Positions 1-7,757 of a DNA stretch of 64,000 nt are shown in pieces. Under the pieces are notes generated by a model. It searched no databases. It was not told the origin of the DNA and worked only from the letters and a program-made list of their open reading frames with translations. The DNA is from Pedobacter zeae (lineage in GTDB: Bacteria > Bacteroidota > Bacteroidia > Sphingobacteriales > Sphingobacteriaceae): contig NZ_JACIEF010000002.1 of the NCBI RefSeq assembly GCF_014196715.1, positions 434,001-498,000 on the forward strand, read 5' to 3'. The translations under genes were made by a program, and so were the position numbers. The first letter of the stretch is position 1. Every line of letters starts with the position of its first letter.

Positions 1-793
1 CAATCTTAAGATTACGGATCTCATCCGGGCGCATGCAGCTGAAGTAAATAAATTTAGAATAAAATTCCATTTTAGGGAACTTCTTAAATTCTTCTTTAAC
101 TGCATTGCCAACAGTTTCACCGAAGTATTGGTGTTTCATTGGACGGGCAACTTTCTGCTCAAGCTCACTATCAGCACCGATATGGAAATCATCGCGGCGA
201 ATCCACTTACGGGGTGCTTTTGCAAACCAGTTGAGTAGGGTTACCCAAAACCTTAAATGATTGTTATATGTGGTTTCATTCCAGTTGTGATGACCTTTCA
301 TCCAGCTTAGCATATCCGAAATAAACTTGGTATCAATAGAATTTAGCCTTACATCGGCAAGTCTATTTTCAAAAAGGTAATTTTCAAACTTTGCTATGTA
401 GCTGTTGTACGAAGTCATGGAATCTTTAGCCAGGTTCTTTTCTTCTTTTTTATTGATGAAAATCTTAAAGGCATCAAGTAATGTCGGCGACTTTTGATTT
501 TCCTGCAGTATAGCTTCTGCCTTTAAATCATGTATGATTTCATTTGTTTTTTGTTCGGCCATAAATGGATCATAGCCGGCAATAAGTCTGGCATTAATTT
601 CATTCGCAAGTTCATTCGCAAAAGCTTCTTTTTCCTGAAGGTCATCAATATAATTGATTCCTTCATAAGCCCTGAAGCGATCAAACTTAGCGGTGAATGG
701 ATTTAAAAAGGAATAGGAGACATACCACTTTTCTTTTGGATCTCCTGTTTTTCCTCTGTAGATCTTAGCTTTTTTATATTTCTTAATCGCCAT
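1..793 (-). CDS. Tyrosine-family site-specific integrase, N-terminal part (cut by window edge)
   Basis: The frame is open from an ATG at 793 to the window edge, giving 264 visible residues and no stop. It starts MAIKKYKKAKIYRGK, has an alpha-helical core-binding (SAM-like) region at roughly residues 105-195, and enters the catalytic domain with FIYFSCMRPDEIRNLK, where R255 fits the first catalytic arginine of tyrosine recombinases. The other catalytic residues (K, H-x-x-R, H/W, Tyr) lie outside the window. The gene begins only about 90 bases from the 3' end of a tRNA-Ser and reads away from it. That is the usual arrangement of an integrase next to its tRNA attachment site in genomic islands and conjugative elements. 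Inference: the enzyme integrated an element that extends to the left. The family call rests on overall resemblance to Bacteroidetes phage-type integrases; intactness cannot be judged. Confidence 0.85.
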   Translation of the reverse strand, partial: MAIKKYKKAKIYRGKTGDPKEKWYVSYSFLNPFTAKFDRFRAYEGINYIDDLQEKEAFANELANEINARLIAGYDPFMAEQKTNEIIHDLKAEAILQENQKSPTLLDAFKIFINKKEEKNLAKDSMTSYNSYIAKFENYLFENRLADVRLNSIDTKFISDMLSWMKGHHNWNETTYNNHLRFWVTLLNWFAKAPRKWIRRDDFHIGADSELEQKVARPMKHQYFGETVGNAVKEEFKKFPKMEFYSKFIYFSCMRPDEIRNLKI

Positions 794-848
794 AAACCTT
801 ATTTTTTTCCGTGCCCCCGTTTTGCCCCCGATATGTGTATAAACGGAA

Positions 849-872
849 AAAGGAGCCCCTACGGACTCCTTT
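849..872 (-). terminator. Rho-independent terminator downstream of tRNA-Ser
   Basis: AAAGGAG (849-855) pairs with CTCCTTT (866-872) around a 10-base loop. Read on the minus strand the hairpin is followed by further T residues. It sits 9 bases beyond the tRNA 3' end and before the integrase start codon, so it probably ends the tRNA transcript. If an element integrated here, it lies on or just inside the junction. Confidence 0.7.
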
Positions 873-880
873 CGCTGTAA

Positions 881-969
881 TGCGGAGAGCGAGGGATTCG
901 AACCCCCGGACCTGTTACAGTCAACAGTTTTCAAGACTGCCGCATTCGACCACTCTGCCAGCTCTCCGC
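881..969 (-). tRNA. tRNA-Ser (anticodon UGA)
   Basis: The acceptor arms GCGGAGA and TCTCCGC pair exactly. The anticodon arm reads CAGT-CTTGAAA-ACTG with anticodon TGA, which decodes UCA and related serine codons. A long variable arm of class II tRNAs is present and the T arm contains GGTTCGAATCC. The encoded 3' end lacks CCA, so CCA would be added enzymatically. The mature 5' G is at 969 and the discriminator is taken as position 881. The 3' half is a plausible attB site for the adjacent integrase. Confidence 0.95.
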
Positions 970-971
970 TG

Positions 972-1002
972 CAAAAGTACGAACTTGGCGCCAATCTGCA
1001 AA
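972..1002 (-). promoter_or_regulatory. Bacteroidetes-type promoter of tRNA-Ser (TTTG-N19-TAnnTTTG)
   Basis: On the minus strand TTTG (1002-999) is followed after exactly 19 bases by TACTTTTG (979-972), a full match to the Bacteroidetes -33/-7 consensus. With the usual geometry the start would fall at about 969, the first base of the mature tRNA. Confidence 0.7.
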
Positions 1003-1039
1003 TGATTTCGATTCAAATATTTGCATAAATATTTTAAGT

Positions 1040-1063
1040 CTTGCTAATCATCTGGTTAGCAAG
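1040..1063. other. Perfect 8-bp stem-loop upstream of tRNA-Ser
   Basis: CTTGCTAA (1040-1047) and TTAGCAAG (1056-1063) form a perfect hairpin with an 8-base loop. It lies between the DoxX gene stop and the tRNA promoter and could end minus-strand transcription from the DoxX gene. There is no clear T-run, so its role is uncertain. The remaining bases of this 170-bp spacer hold no gene that I can see. Confidence 0.4.
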
Positions 1064-1139
1064 TATAAAAATGTTAAAAAAGCAGTTAAAGCGTCAATAA
1101 AGGTTACTTTAACAAAGATTTTTGGGCTTTATATTTAAA

Positions 1140-1586
1140 TTAAAGCGCCTGCTTAGGGTAAATTTTTTCCCGGTCTACCGATAGAATACCATTGCCTTCA
1201 ATGGCAAAACAAACTAGTCCGATCAATACGGAAACCGAAAACCAAAATTCTGAATAGGGTTTAAAGATACCACCGGAAATATTGATAAAGAAAACTGCTC
1301 CAATCAATATCGGTAAATTAAGCAGGCAGAACAAGCGGGTATACGTACCCAGGGCAATGGCCATGCCCCCGATAATATGCATTAAAATGATCAGGTGGGC
1401 CAGTAAACTGATGCTGATGGCAGTACCTAAAAATGCACCCCGCATGAGGTGGTTAAACGCCTGCATGTTGATATAAAAATCGATGCCCTTCCAAATTAAA
1501 ATAAGACCTAATAAAATTCTGAAATAGTCTAACCATTTTGGGTGATGATGATCGCCCCAGTGCTGGATTTTTTTAAGCATGTTCAT
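1140..1586 (-). CDS. DoxX-like family integral membrane protein
   Basis: A 148-residue protein with four hydrophobic helices (about residues 20-40, 56-82, 84-104 and 113-133). Its loop residues resemble the DoxX/DUF417-like group: a WLDYFRILLGLILIWKG opening helix, an internal IGGMAIALGTYTRL turn and a final helix followed by LSVDREK. An HHHH-rich N-terminus (GDHHHPKW) precedes the first helix. DoxX-family members are small quinol-oxidase-associated or redox-linked membrane proteins, and many have unknown function. The gene stands alone, with no co-directional partner close by. The fold class is fairly secure; no specific reaction can be assigned. Confidence 0.75.
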   Translation of the reverse strand: MNMLKKIQHWGDHHHPKWLDYFRILLGLILIWKGIDFYINMQAFNHLMRGAFLGTAISISLLAHLIILMHIIGGMAIALGTYTRLFCLLNLPILIGAVFFINISGGIFKPYSEFWFSVSVLIGLVCFAIEGNGILSVDREKIYPKQAL

Positions 1587-1706
1587 AACTTCTATATTTT
1601 GGTTAGAACAATTTACGCATAATAAATTATAATAACAATGTGTAACTAATTGTTTGAAATTGAGTAGATTTTGGTTCTTTTCAGGATGTTAACTTAACAA
1701 GGTACT

Positions 1707-1787
1707 CGTCATCTCCAGAATGTAATGTAGCGGAGAGACCTATTTCGTTTAGATTTTCTCTGTTTCTCGTTGCTTCAGGAAATGACG
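1707..1787. repeat. CGTCAT-type inverted intergenic element (REP/MITE-like)
   Basis: Terminal arms CGTCATCTCC (1707-1716) and GGAAATGACG (1778-1787) are inverted with one mismatch. Between them are CGGAGAGACC and TTTAGATTTTCTC segments. Similar ends recur at 13615-13706 and 17063-17187. No transposase is present, so this is probably a non-autonomous or REP-like sequence. Confidence 0.55.
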
Positions 1788-2100
1788 GATTGATCGCTGT
1801 CACAGAAAATAATGAGGTAAGACCGAGCGAAAGCATTAAGATTCACGCCCTGCGCGAGAATGACGACTATCGTATAAGAAACTATTCCTATACATTACGC
1901 TATCTGCACCTTACTACCGGCCTAGCAGATTTCCGCCGAAAAAAGCACGAAAATCTTTGCAATTCCCCTTAATGCCCCAGTGTCCAAGGCTGGATCAAGC
2001 GAGAGCGGAGGGATAAAAGTAAGGGTAAGAGCCTCGATGCTGCCGCTGTCAAGATTTCCGTAGCTTTTTACAAGGAAGGATGCAAGCCTTGATCTTTTGT

Positions 2101-2124
2101 TACTTTTGGATCAAGCCAAAAGTA
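2101..2124. repeat. Stem-loop TACTTTTGG / CCAAAAGTA
   Basis: Perfect 9-bp arms (2101-2109 and 2116-2124) flank the loop ATCAAG. A closely related hairpin with arms GGTACTTTGG / CCAAAGTACC lies at 6723-6746, so the two look like members of one dispersed family. Confidence 0.55.
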
Positions 2125-2460
2125 AGAGCCCTTCGGTGGCTAACCGAGGCAAGCGCCTGCGCAGATGCAAAAAAAAGCTGTACACTAAAAAACTAACTTA
2201 ACAGATTTCTCCACTATGGAAATGAAGGTAATTTTGGAAATTATCCTTCAACTCTGCTCGGGATGATAAAAAACAGACTGATAATTATATCTTGCACTTT
2301 TAGCTTATATCTCTTAAATGCCGTATTTTATGGTTACATAATTATTCTGATTGATAAACCGCTCGATTAACACACGATAATTAGAAGCATGATGTACTGG
2401 AATAACTCTTCATCCACTAAAAAGATCCTTCGTGCCTCAGGATGACAATTTTAAGTGATG

Positions 2461-3285
2461 TTATCCTTTCTTCTTCTCCGCTATTTTACTGTTTACATAG
2501 TCGGTTGGCGACATGCCGAACTGTTTGGCAAAGTTTCTTCCAAAGTGCGATTGAGAACTATAACCAACCATTTCTGAAATTTCATAGATTTTTAATATCC
2601 CTTCATTTAAAAGCTCTGCAGCTTTTTTGAGCCTGGTTAAATTGATCAGTTCATTCGGACTCAGGTTAGAGATAGATTTGATTTTGCGGTATAAGGTTGG
2701 CCGGCTCATGTTCATCTTTTCTGCAAGGTGTTCTACATCCAGATCCTGATCGCTGATGTTTTTATTAATGGTATCCTGTAATTTCTCCAAAAACAACTCA
2801 TCTGCCTTAGAATAGGCAATGCTTTTAAGATGAAGGAGGGGGGAACTGGAGAAATATTCCTTAATCTTGTTCTTGTTTTTTATCAGGCTGGAAATCTGTA
2901 CCTGGAGAAATTCTGGCGAAAAGGGTTTTTCTACATAGGCATCGGCACCCAGTTCTAAACCTTCAATTTTAGATTGCAACGAATTTTTTGCGGTCAGCAG
3001 GATAACGGGGATGTGGCTGAATTCCAGGGTCGATTTAACTTTTGCACAAAATTCGAAACCGTCCATTTCGGGCATCATTACGTCGCTGATAATGAGTTGA
3101 ACAATTTCGCGTTGTAATATTTCTAAGGCTTCTAACCCATTTCTGGCCTGTAGAACATGGTATTTTTCTTCCAGATCATCTGAAATGAAATCAAGGATAT
3201 CTTCGTTGTCATCAACCAATAACACTACAGACCTTTCCATATCTTCAGTACCTTTTATGGTAAACGTGCCTACAATTTCTTCCAT
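2461..3285 (-). CDS. AraC-type response regulator, partner of the adjacent PUL sensor
   Basis: A 274-residue protein. Residues about 18-135 are a receiver domain with acidic pocket VDDNED, phospho-acceptor D68 (SDVMMPEMDGF), T98 in LLTAK and the conserved K120 in EKPF. Residues about 165-270 are a double helix-turn-helix AraC domain (MSRPTLYRKIK, YSSQSHFGRNFAKQFGMSPTDY). In Bacteroidetes hybrid two-component systems these modules are normally fused to the C-terminus of the sensor. Here they form a separate frame that starts 16 bases inside the sensor gene, so translation is probably coupled. It should bind the promoter of the PUL on the opposite strand when phosphorylated. The first 17 residues look like the linker of a fused HTCS. 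A natural or artefactual split of a once-fused gene is therefore possible. Confidence 0.92.
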   Translation of the reverse strand: MEEIVGTFTIKGTEDMERSVVLLVDDNEDILDFISDDLEEKYHVLQARNGLEALEILQREIVQLIISDVMMPEMDGFEFCAKVKSTLEFSHIPVILLTAKNSLQSKIEGLELGADAYVEKPFSPEFLQVQISSLIKNKNKIKEYFSSSPLLHLKSIAYSKADELFLEKLQDTINKNISDQDLDVEHLAEKMNMSRPTLYRKIKSISNLSPNELINLTRLKKAAELLNEGILKIYEISEMVGYSSQSHFGRNFAKQFGMSPTDYVNSKIAEKKKG

Positions 3286-6200
3286 TTTCCGTTCAGGTTA
3301 AATTCTATAAGTTGATGGATAGGCAGTTCTAATACAAATATATTAAAATCACCATCATTAAAATCTAAATAAAGCTCCCCGCTATGCAGTTGTGCAAGCG
3401 ATTTCGAAATCGATAAACCTATCCCGGTTCCTGCCTTTATTTCTGTTTCTTTGCCCCTAAAAAAAGGTTCAAATATCTTGTCCTTAATTTCTACGGGGAT
3501 TCTGTTCCCATCATTTTTTACGATTACGGCAAATTTATCACCTTCCGGCAATAATAAGCGAATTTGCACATTGGCTTTGCCATATTTTATGGCATTATCT
3601 ACCAAATTGCTGATCATTTTGTAAAAAGCCTCTACATCGATATAGGCATGGAGTTTTTTCTCAGGTAAATGGAGGTTATAGGTAATATCTTGCTGTTCTG
3701 CGGCAGGCTGGAACTGAAGAAATATGTCTTTTAATATTTCAGAAATATCGGCCTTTACAAAGTTTAACGAAAATTCGCTGGTTTCTGTTTTTCTAAAATC
3801 CAATAACTGGTTGGTTAATTTGAGCAGCCTATCGGTGTTTCGGCCCATAATCCGTAAATTCTTTTCTATTGCAGGTACGGCACCGGCCTGTTTAATCAGT
3901 TTCTCCATCGGACCGATAATCAAGGTGAGTGGTGTTCTGATTTCGTGGGCAACATTGGTGAAAAATTCGATCTTCGCCTGGTAAATTTCTTTTTGTTTTT
4001 CGTGCTCAAAAACTTCCATCCTTCTGCTGTTTTTTAATGCAATTTTTCGGTGGTACCTCCGCACCAAAAAGAAAACCATTCCTCCTGCAGCAATTAAATA
4101 AAGCAGGTAAGCCAAAGGACTGAGGTAAAAAGGGGGATGTATTTTGATCAGCAGCTTAACATTTTTGGTGCTCCAGTTGCTGCTTCCTTCTACCAAGGCT
4201 TTTACCTCAAAAGTGTAATTGCCCGGAGCAAGTTTGGTAAAATAGACCTTCCTGTTGGTTTTTAAATATTCCCAGTTTTTATAAAGCCCGGTCATTTTAT
4301 AAGCATACTCTGTCATTTCGGGCGACAGATAGCTTAAGGCAGCAAAATCGATACTAAAAGAGGATTGGTTGTAGTTAAGTTCGATGGTATCGGCATAAAG
4401 AATCGATTTATTGGCAACAGAATCGGCGCCGTTTAAGCCCGTTTCTAAACTGTTGATTTGAAATCCGGTTAAAAATACCGGAGCCTTGTACTTGGTTGCC
4501 TTTAAGTTGGCCGGATTAAAGCTTACCAGGCCTTTTACGCTTCCAAAATAGATCCGGCCTTTCTCGTCCTGATAGGCAGAACTGTAATTAAACTGATCGG
4601 TAAGCAATCCGTTGGCTTTAGTATAGGTTTTACTTAAACCTGTGGTGGGATCAAAGTGGATGAGGCCCCTGGTGCTGCTAATCCAGAACTTGTTGGCCGC
4701 GTCTTCTTCTATGCGGAAAAGGTAATTGCTGGGAAAACCGTTTTTTATGCCGTAACGTTTAAATTGGTGCGTTTTCTGATCAAAGCTGCAAAGTCCGCCA
4801 CCATCAGTGGTTACCCAAATACGCTGTTTGCTATCTTCAAAAATACTGTTTACGGTGTTATGGCTCAAACTTTTCGCCTCTGCCGGGATATTTCGGTAAT
4901 TTACATACCCTGGTTTAGATAAGTTAAACTGAAATAAACCATCGTTAAAGCTCCCCGCCCAGATATTGCCCTTACTATCTTCCATAACCGAATCGTAAAA
5001 AATAAATGGCAGGCCTGCAACCGGGTCGAAATCATCTTTTTTGCGGTTATAACGGTAAATCCCATTAATGGTTCCAACTAATATTTCACCTGATCGGGTT
5101 TTACAAAAAGTAACAATGAAGTTGGTGCGTAAAGTATTTCCAACACCTGCCTGGTAATGTTTAATTACCTTTTCTGTTTTCAGGTCTAAAACGTCCAGTC
5201 CATGTTCGAAAGTGCCAACCCAGAGCTTGTCGCCGTCAACCAGTAAACCGTGTATATTGGAATAGGCAATGCTTCCGGGTTTTCCGTCGGGTAGAAAGTG
5301 TTTAAATGCGCCAGTTTTTACGTCGAGTTTGTTCAGCCCCGCATCTTCCGTCCCGATCCAGAAATTTCCGTTACCATCCCTGGTAATTTCCCTTACATCG
5401 CTTCCACTAATCGAATTTGCACCTTTTTGCGGAAAGTATTTGGTAAACAGTGAAGTATGGCTCGAATAGTAATTTACACCTCCAAAATAGGTACCCGCCC
5501 AAACCCCACCTTCACGATCAAGGCAGATGGTATACACGGCGTTGTCGCTTAAAGAATAATCATTGTTATATTGTTTTTTAAGGTGGATAATCGTCCCATT
5601 TTCATCATTATAAATGTAAATGCCCGATTCTGTGGCAATCCAAAATTCGTGTGGCCCTGTTTTTTTGATATCGCGAACAAAAATTGGTGTTTGGTCGTCG
5701 TTTAACCTGATTATATTTTTTGATGCTAAAGTAACCGGATTAAAGAGTTTAACGCCCTGATTGGTAGTGCCAACCAATAAATTGCCGCTTTCGGTTTCTG
5801 CAATTCTCGATACCCAGCCATATTCGGTTTTGGCGTTTTTGCCATTAATATTAAATTGCTCAAATTGATTTGCTTCAGGATTGTATTTTTCCAGTGTTCC
5901 CTTTCCGGTGCTGATCCATACACTGCCATCTTTTAAAACAGTTACCAACGATGCATCGAAAGGTGCATGATGGGTAAAGGCCTGCATTTTCTTAGTTCGC
6001 TTTTGGTATAAATATATTTTGAACGAAGATAAGATCCATAAATTTCCACGCTGATCGCTGGCCAGGTCGATAATCCGCATTCCTTTAGTTTCTTTAATAA
6101 TGGCAAAGCTTTCTTTTGCAGGGTTATATTGGTATACACCACTGTTGGTGCCTACCCAAAGTGTTTGTTCCTGGTCGTGGTGGAGCGCATAAATTAAATC

Positions 6201-6440
6201 GTTGCCTAAACTGCCCGCCTGATCCGGATCATGGCGATAGGTTTTAAAAGAATAACCATCAAAGCGGTTTAGGCCATCTTTAGTGCCAAACCACATAAAA
6301 CCATTTCCATCCTGTACACTGCAAAATGCTGTATTGTTAGAAAGCCCGTTTTCTACCTGGTAATGCCTAAAATAGTAAGGCTGTGCCCAAAGCCGGTGGA
6401 CCGAAAATAACAGACATAAAAGGATGAAGAGTTTTTTCAA
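3270..6440 (-). CDS. Periplasmic-sensing histidine kinase of a (split) hybrid two-component system
   Basis: 1056 residues. A signal peptide (MKKLFILLCLLFSVHRLWA) precedes a series of Reg_prop beta-propeller motifs (WFGTKDGLNRFDG, WVGTNSGVY, WIGTEDAGLNKLD and others) to about residue 650. Next come a Y_Y_Y domain (about 690-760, YAYKMTGLYKNWEYL), one membrane helix (about 775-797), a HisKA domain with phospho-accepting H832 in NVAHEIRTPLT, and an HATPase with NAIKYGK and GTGIGLSISK. Unlike typical HTCS proteins it ends right after the HATPase. Receiver and AraC parts follow in an overlapping frame. It should sense a glycan breakdown product in the periplasm and switch on the divergent SusC/SusD operon. 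A -7-like TATATTTG (6468-6461) lies 20 bases upstream of the start; I found no good -33 partner. Confidence 0.93.
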   Translation of the reverse strand: MKKLFILLCLLFSVHRLWAQPYYFRHYQVENGLSNNTAFCSVQDGNGFMWFGTKDGLNRFDGYSFKTYRHDPDQAGSLGNDLIYALHHDQEQTLWVGTNSGVYQYNPAKESFAIIKETKGMRIIDLASDQRGNLWILSSFKIYLYQKRTKKMQAFTHHAPFDASLVTVLKDGSVWISTGKGTLEKYNPEANQFEQFNINGKNAKTEYGWVSRIAETESGNLLVGTTNQGVKLFNPVTLASKNIIRLNDDQTPIFVRDIKKTGPHEFWIATESGIYIYNDENGTIIHLKKQYNNDYSLSDNAVYTICLDREGGVWAGTYFGGVNYYSSHTSLFTKYFPQKGANSISGSDVREITRDGNGNFWIGTEDAGLNKLDVKTGAFKHFLPDGKPGSIAYSNIHGLLVDGDKLWVGTFEHGLDVLDLKTEKVIKHYQAGVGNTLRTNFIVTFCKTRSGEILVGTINGIYRYNRKKDDFDPVAGLPFIFYDSVMEDSKGNIWAGSFNDGLFQFNLSKPGYVNYRNIPAEAKSLSHNTVNSIFEDSKQRIWVTTDGGGLCSFDQKTHQFKRYGIKNGFPSNYLFRIEEDAANKFWISSTRGLIHFDPTTGLSKTYTKANGLLTDQFNYSSAYQDEKGRIYFGSVKGLVSFNPANLKATKYKAPVFLTGFQINSLETGLNGADSVANKSILYADTIELNYNQSSFSIDFAALSYLSPEMTEYAYKMTGLYKNWEYLKTNRKVYFTKLAPGNYTFEVKALVEGSSNWSTKNVKLLIKIHPPFYLSPLAYLLYLIAAGGMVFFLVRRYHRKIALKNSRRMEVFEHEKQKEIYQAKIEFFTNVAHEIRTPLTLIIGPMEKLIKQAGAVPAIEKNLRIMGRNTDRLLKLTNQLLDFRKTETSEFSLNFVKADISEILKDIFLQFQPAAEQQDITYNLHLPEKKLHAYIDVEAFYKMISNLVDNAIKYGKANVQIRLLLPEGDKFAVIVKNDGNRIPVEIKDKIFEPFFRGKETEIKAGTGIGLSISKSLAQLHSGELYLDFNDGDFNIFVLELPIHQLIEFNLNGKWKKL

Positions 6441-6722
6441 GATATTTTGGTCAGTTGCATCAAATATATTAAAGAAATGCTTTGCTTTCAGGCTAATTTA
6501 AATTTGAGCAGATAAGTAGAAAGATTGAGACAGATTTTGTTTAAGAACCCCAGTTTTTATAGGCCTGAAAACTATAAATCGCCAACTGCCAACTGATCAG
6601 GGCGTTCCCAAAGCTGCGCAAAGGTCGGGCTTTTCAGGGCTGCGCTATGCTCCGGTACCGATGAACCTCCGTGTAGGCACAATTAATTATAATATTTCTG
6701 CCGCTCTATGCCGCGGTGGCAT

Positions 6723-6746
6723 GGTACTTTGGAGCGCCAAAGTACC
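6723..6746. repeat. Stem-loop GGTACTTTGG / CCAAAGTACC
   Basis: Perfect 10-bp arms (6723-6732, 6737-6746) flank the tetraloop AGCG. It is related to the 2101-2124 hairpin, so it probably belongs to a dispersed intergenic family. Confidence 0.55.
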
Positions 6747-6795
6747 CAAAGCGCTTCATCAATCCGCAATGAGCCTTTTCCACAATCCCATGCAC

Positions 6796-6926
6796 ATCAA
6801 AAAAACAGTGGCACTTCGTTTTGTGTTCAATATATTTTTAAAATTGATTCATCGTTATGAACACAAAACCACTGCGTTTAAGGTTTGTTAGTGCCAGTTT
6901 ACCTGAACTGCAACTGTTTTTTTGAT
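6796..6926. repeat. Nested imperfect inverted repeat (MITE-like)
   Basis: The outer arms of 14 bp are perfect (ATCAAAAAAACAGT at 6796-6809 and its complement at 6913-6926). The inner arms of 11 bp are perfect (GTTTTGTGTTC at 6818-6828 and GAACACAAAAC at 6859-6869). Between arms the right side carries extra sequence, so the two halves are not simple mirror images. No coding capacity was found. Confidence 0.6.
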
Positions 6927-7071
6927 TTCCCTGGCTCTTGGGATTGACGGCGTTCTCCGCTCAAGACGGTAGTTTTTCAAAGCAAGCTTAGCATGGTGCT
7001 CAAAACTATTCCAAAAAAATGTGTTCACACGGTAGGTACCGATGAAGGATCGGTACTGAACCCTTACTATT

Positions 7072-7223
7072 CCTAACGCAAAACCCGGCTCAAAAAACCT
7101 GCGTGGTTTGATGTAACAGCACTACAAGCCTATGTTAACTAAACCTGATAGTACGAAAAGCCCGAAACGAAGTAGGAGTGAGGACTTGAAGGGATAGCAG
7201 GACTGCTGTAGCCGAAATGGGCC
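7072..7223. repeat. 152-bp direct repeat, copy 1
   Basis: Starts CCTAACGCAAAACCCGG and ends CCGAAATGGGCC. It matches 7284-7435 with no net insertion or deletion and only a few substitutions, the copies being offset by 212 bases. It contains purine-rich motifs such as CCCGAAACGAAGTAGG. No open frame is shared, so it is probably a dispersed non-coding element duplicated in tandem. Confidence 0.75.
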
Positions 7224-7283
7224 AAGCCCCTCGTTTCCAAAAAAATAAATACTATGTAAGGACTATCACCTATCCTTAGCATC

Positions 7284-7435
7284 CCTAACGCAAAACCCGG
7301 CGTAAAAAACCTGCGTGGTTTGATCCAGTAGCACTACAAGCCTATGTTAACTAAACCTGATAGTACGAAAAGCCCGAAACGAAGTAGGAGTGAGGACTTG
7401 AAGGGATAGCAGGACTGCTGTAACCGAAATGGGCC
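7284..7435. repeat. 152-bp direct repeat, copy 2
   Basis: Second copy of the element at 7072-7223, separated from it by a 60-base unrelated spacer. Differences cluster near the 5' part (GGCTC versus GGCGT, TGTAACAG versus TCCAGTAG). Confidence 0.75.
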
Positions 7436-7757
7436 TGCCTTAACCTTTTCAAAATAATAATAATTACCTGCTATTGTGTACAATAAGTATTCAATACCTG
7501 CACCCAGACTTATTTATCATGCCAGTCTGTTGTGGTTAAGATCCCTGAGCTAAACTCGGGATGACGCATGGAGCGGTATGTTCCGTGTTGCTGAGTCTCC
7601 GTGGCTAAACCAGACTCCTTAAATACAAATCGAGACAAAATGAAGAAATATTGATACAAATGCGTATCCCTCTGAAAAGCGAAAAACCGAATCTTTGGAT
7701 AAGAATTAAATGGAACTAAATCCATTTACCTCTTTAACTAACCAAATCTAACCCAAT

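Larger units (their letters stand above)
1587..2460. other. Repeat-bearing spacer without a convincing gene
   Basis: About 870 bases between the DoxX start and the response-regulator stop. It contains a CGTCAT-type inverted element (1707-1787), a stem-loop (2101-2124) inside a stretch rich in short purine motifs, and a small GATCC...GGATGAC fragment near 2420-2445. Short open frames here show no protein-like features. Confidence 0.5.
6441..7757. other. 1.3-kb repeat-rich spacer between regulator and PUL
   Basis: This divergent intergenic region holds a hairpin (6723-6746), nested inverted repeats (6796-6926), two copies of a 152-bp direct repeat (7072-7223 and 7284-7435) and a small TATTGT-N2-ACAATA palindrome (7472-7485). 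The SusC promoter and the regulator binding site should be here, but I could not identify them with confidence. No protein-like open frame was seen. Confidence 0.6.

Noticed and set aside
811..1005. 64-residue plus-strand frame containing [17 protein letters not shown]
   Set aside because: It is the translated antisense of tRNA-Ser, a well-known annotation artefact.
1790..1972. 60-residue plus-strand frame in the first spacer
   Set aside because: Overlaps repeat-type DNA and shows no protein-like pattern.
3270..3285. Programmed -1 frameshift joining the sensor and response regulator
   Set aside because: No slippery heptamer or downstream structure is evident at the overlap, and an ATG is present at the right place; coupled initiation is simpler.
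6661..6891. 76-residue plus-strand frame in the PUL spacer
   Set aside because: Runs through a hairpin and the inverted repeat at 6796-6926; composition is that of repeat DNA.
7072..7435. Possible CRISPR remnant (two repeats around a 60-base spacer)
   Set aside because: Repeat units are 152 bp, only two copies exist and no cas gene is nearby.
7510..7725. 71-residue minus-strand frame before susC
   Set aside because: Antisense to the likely susC leader, with repeat-derived sequence and no recognisable pattern.
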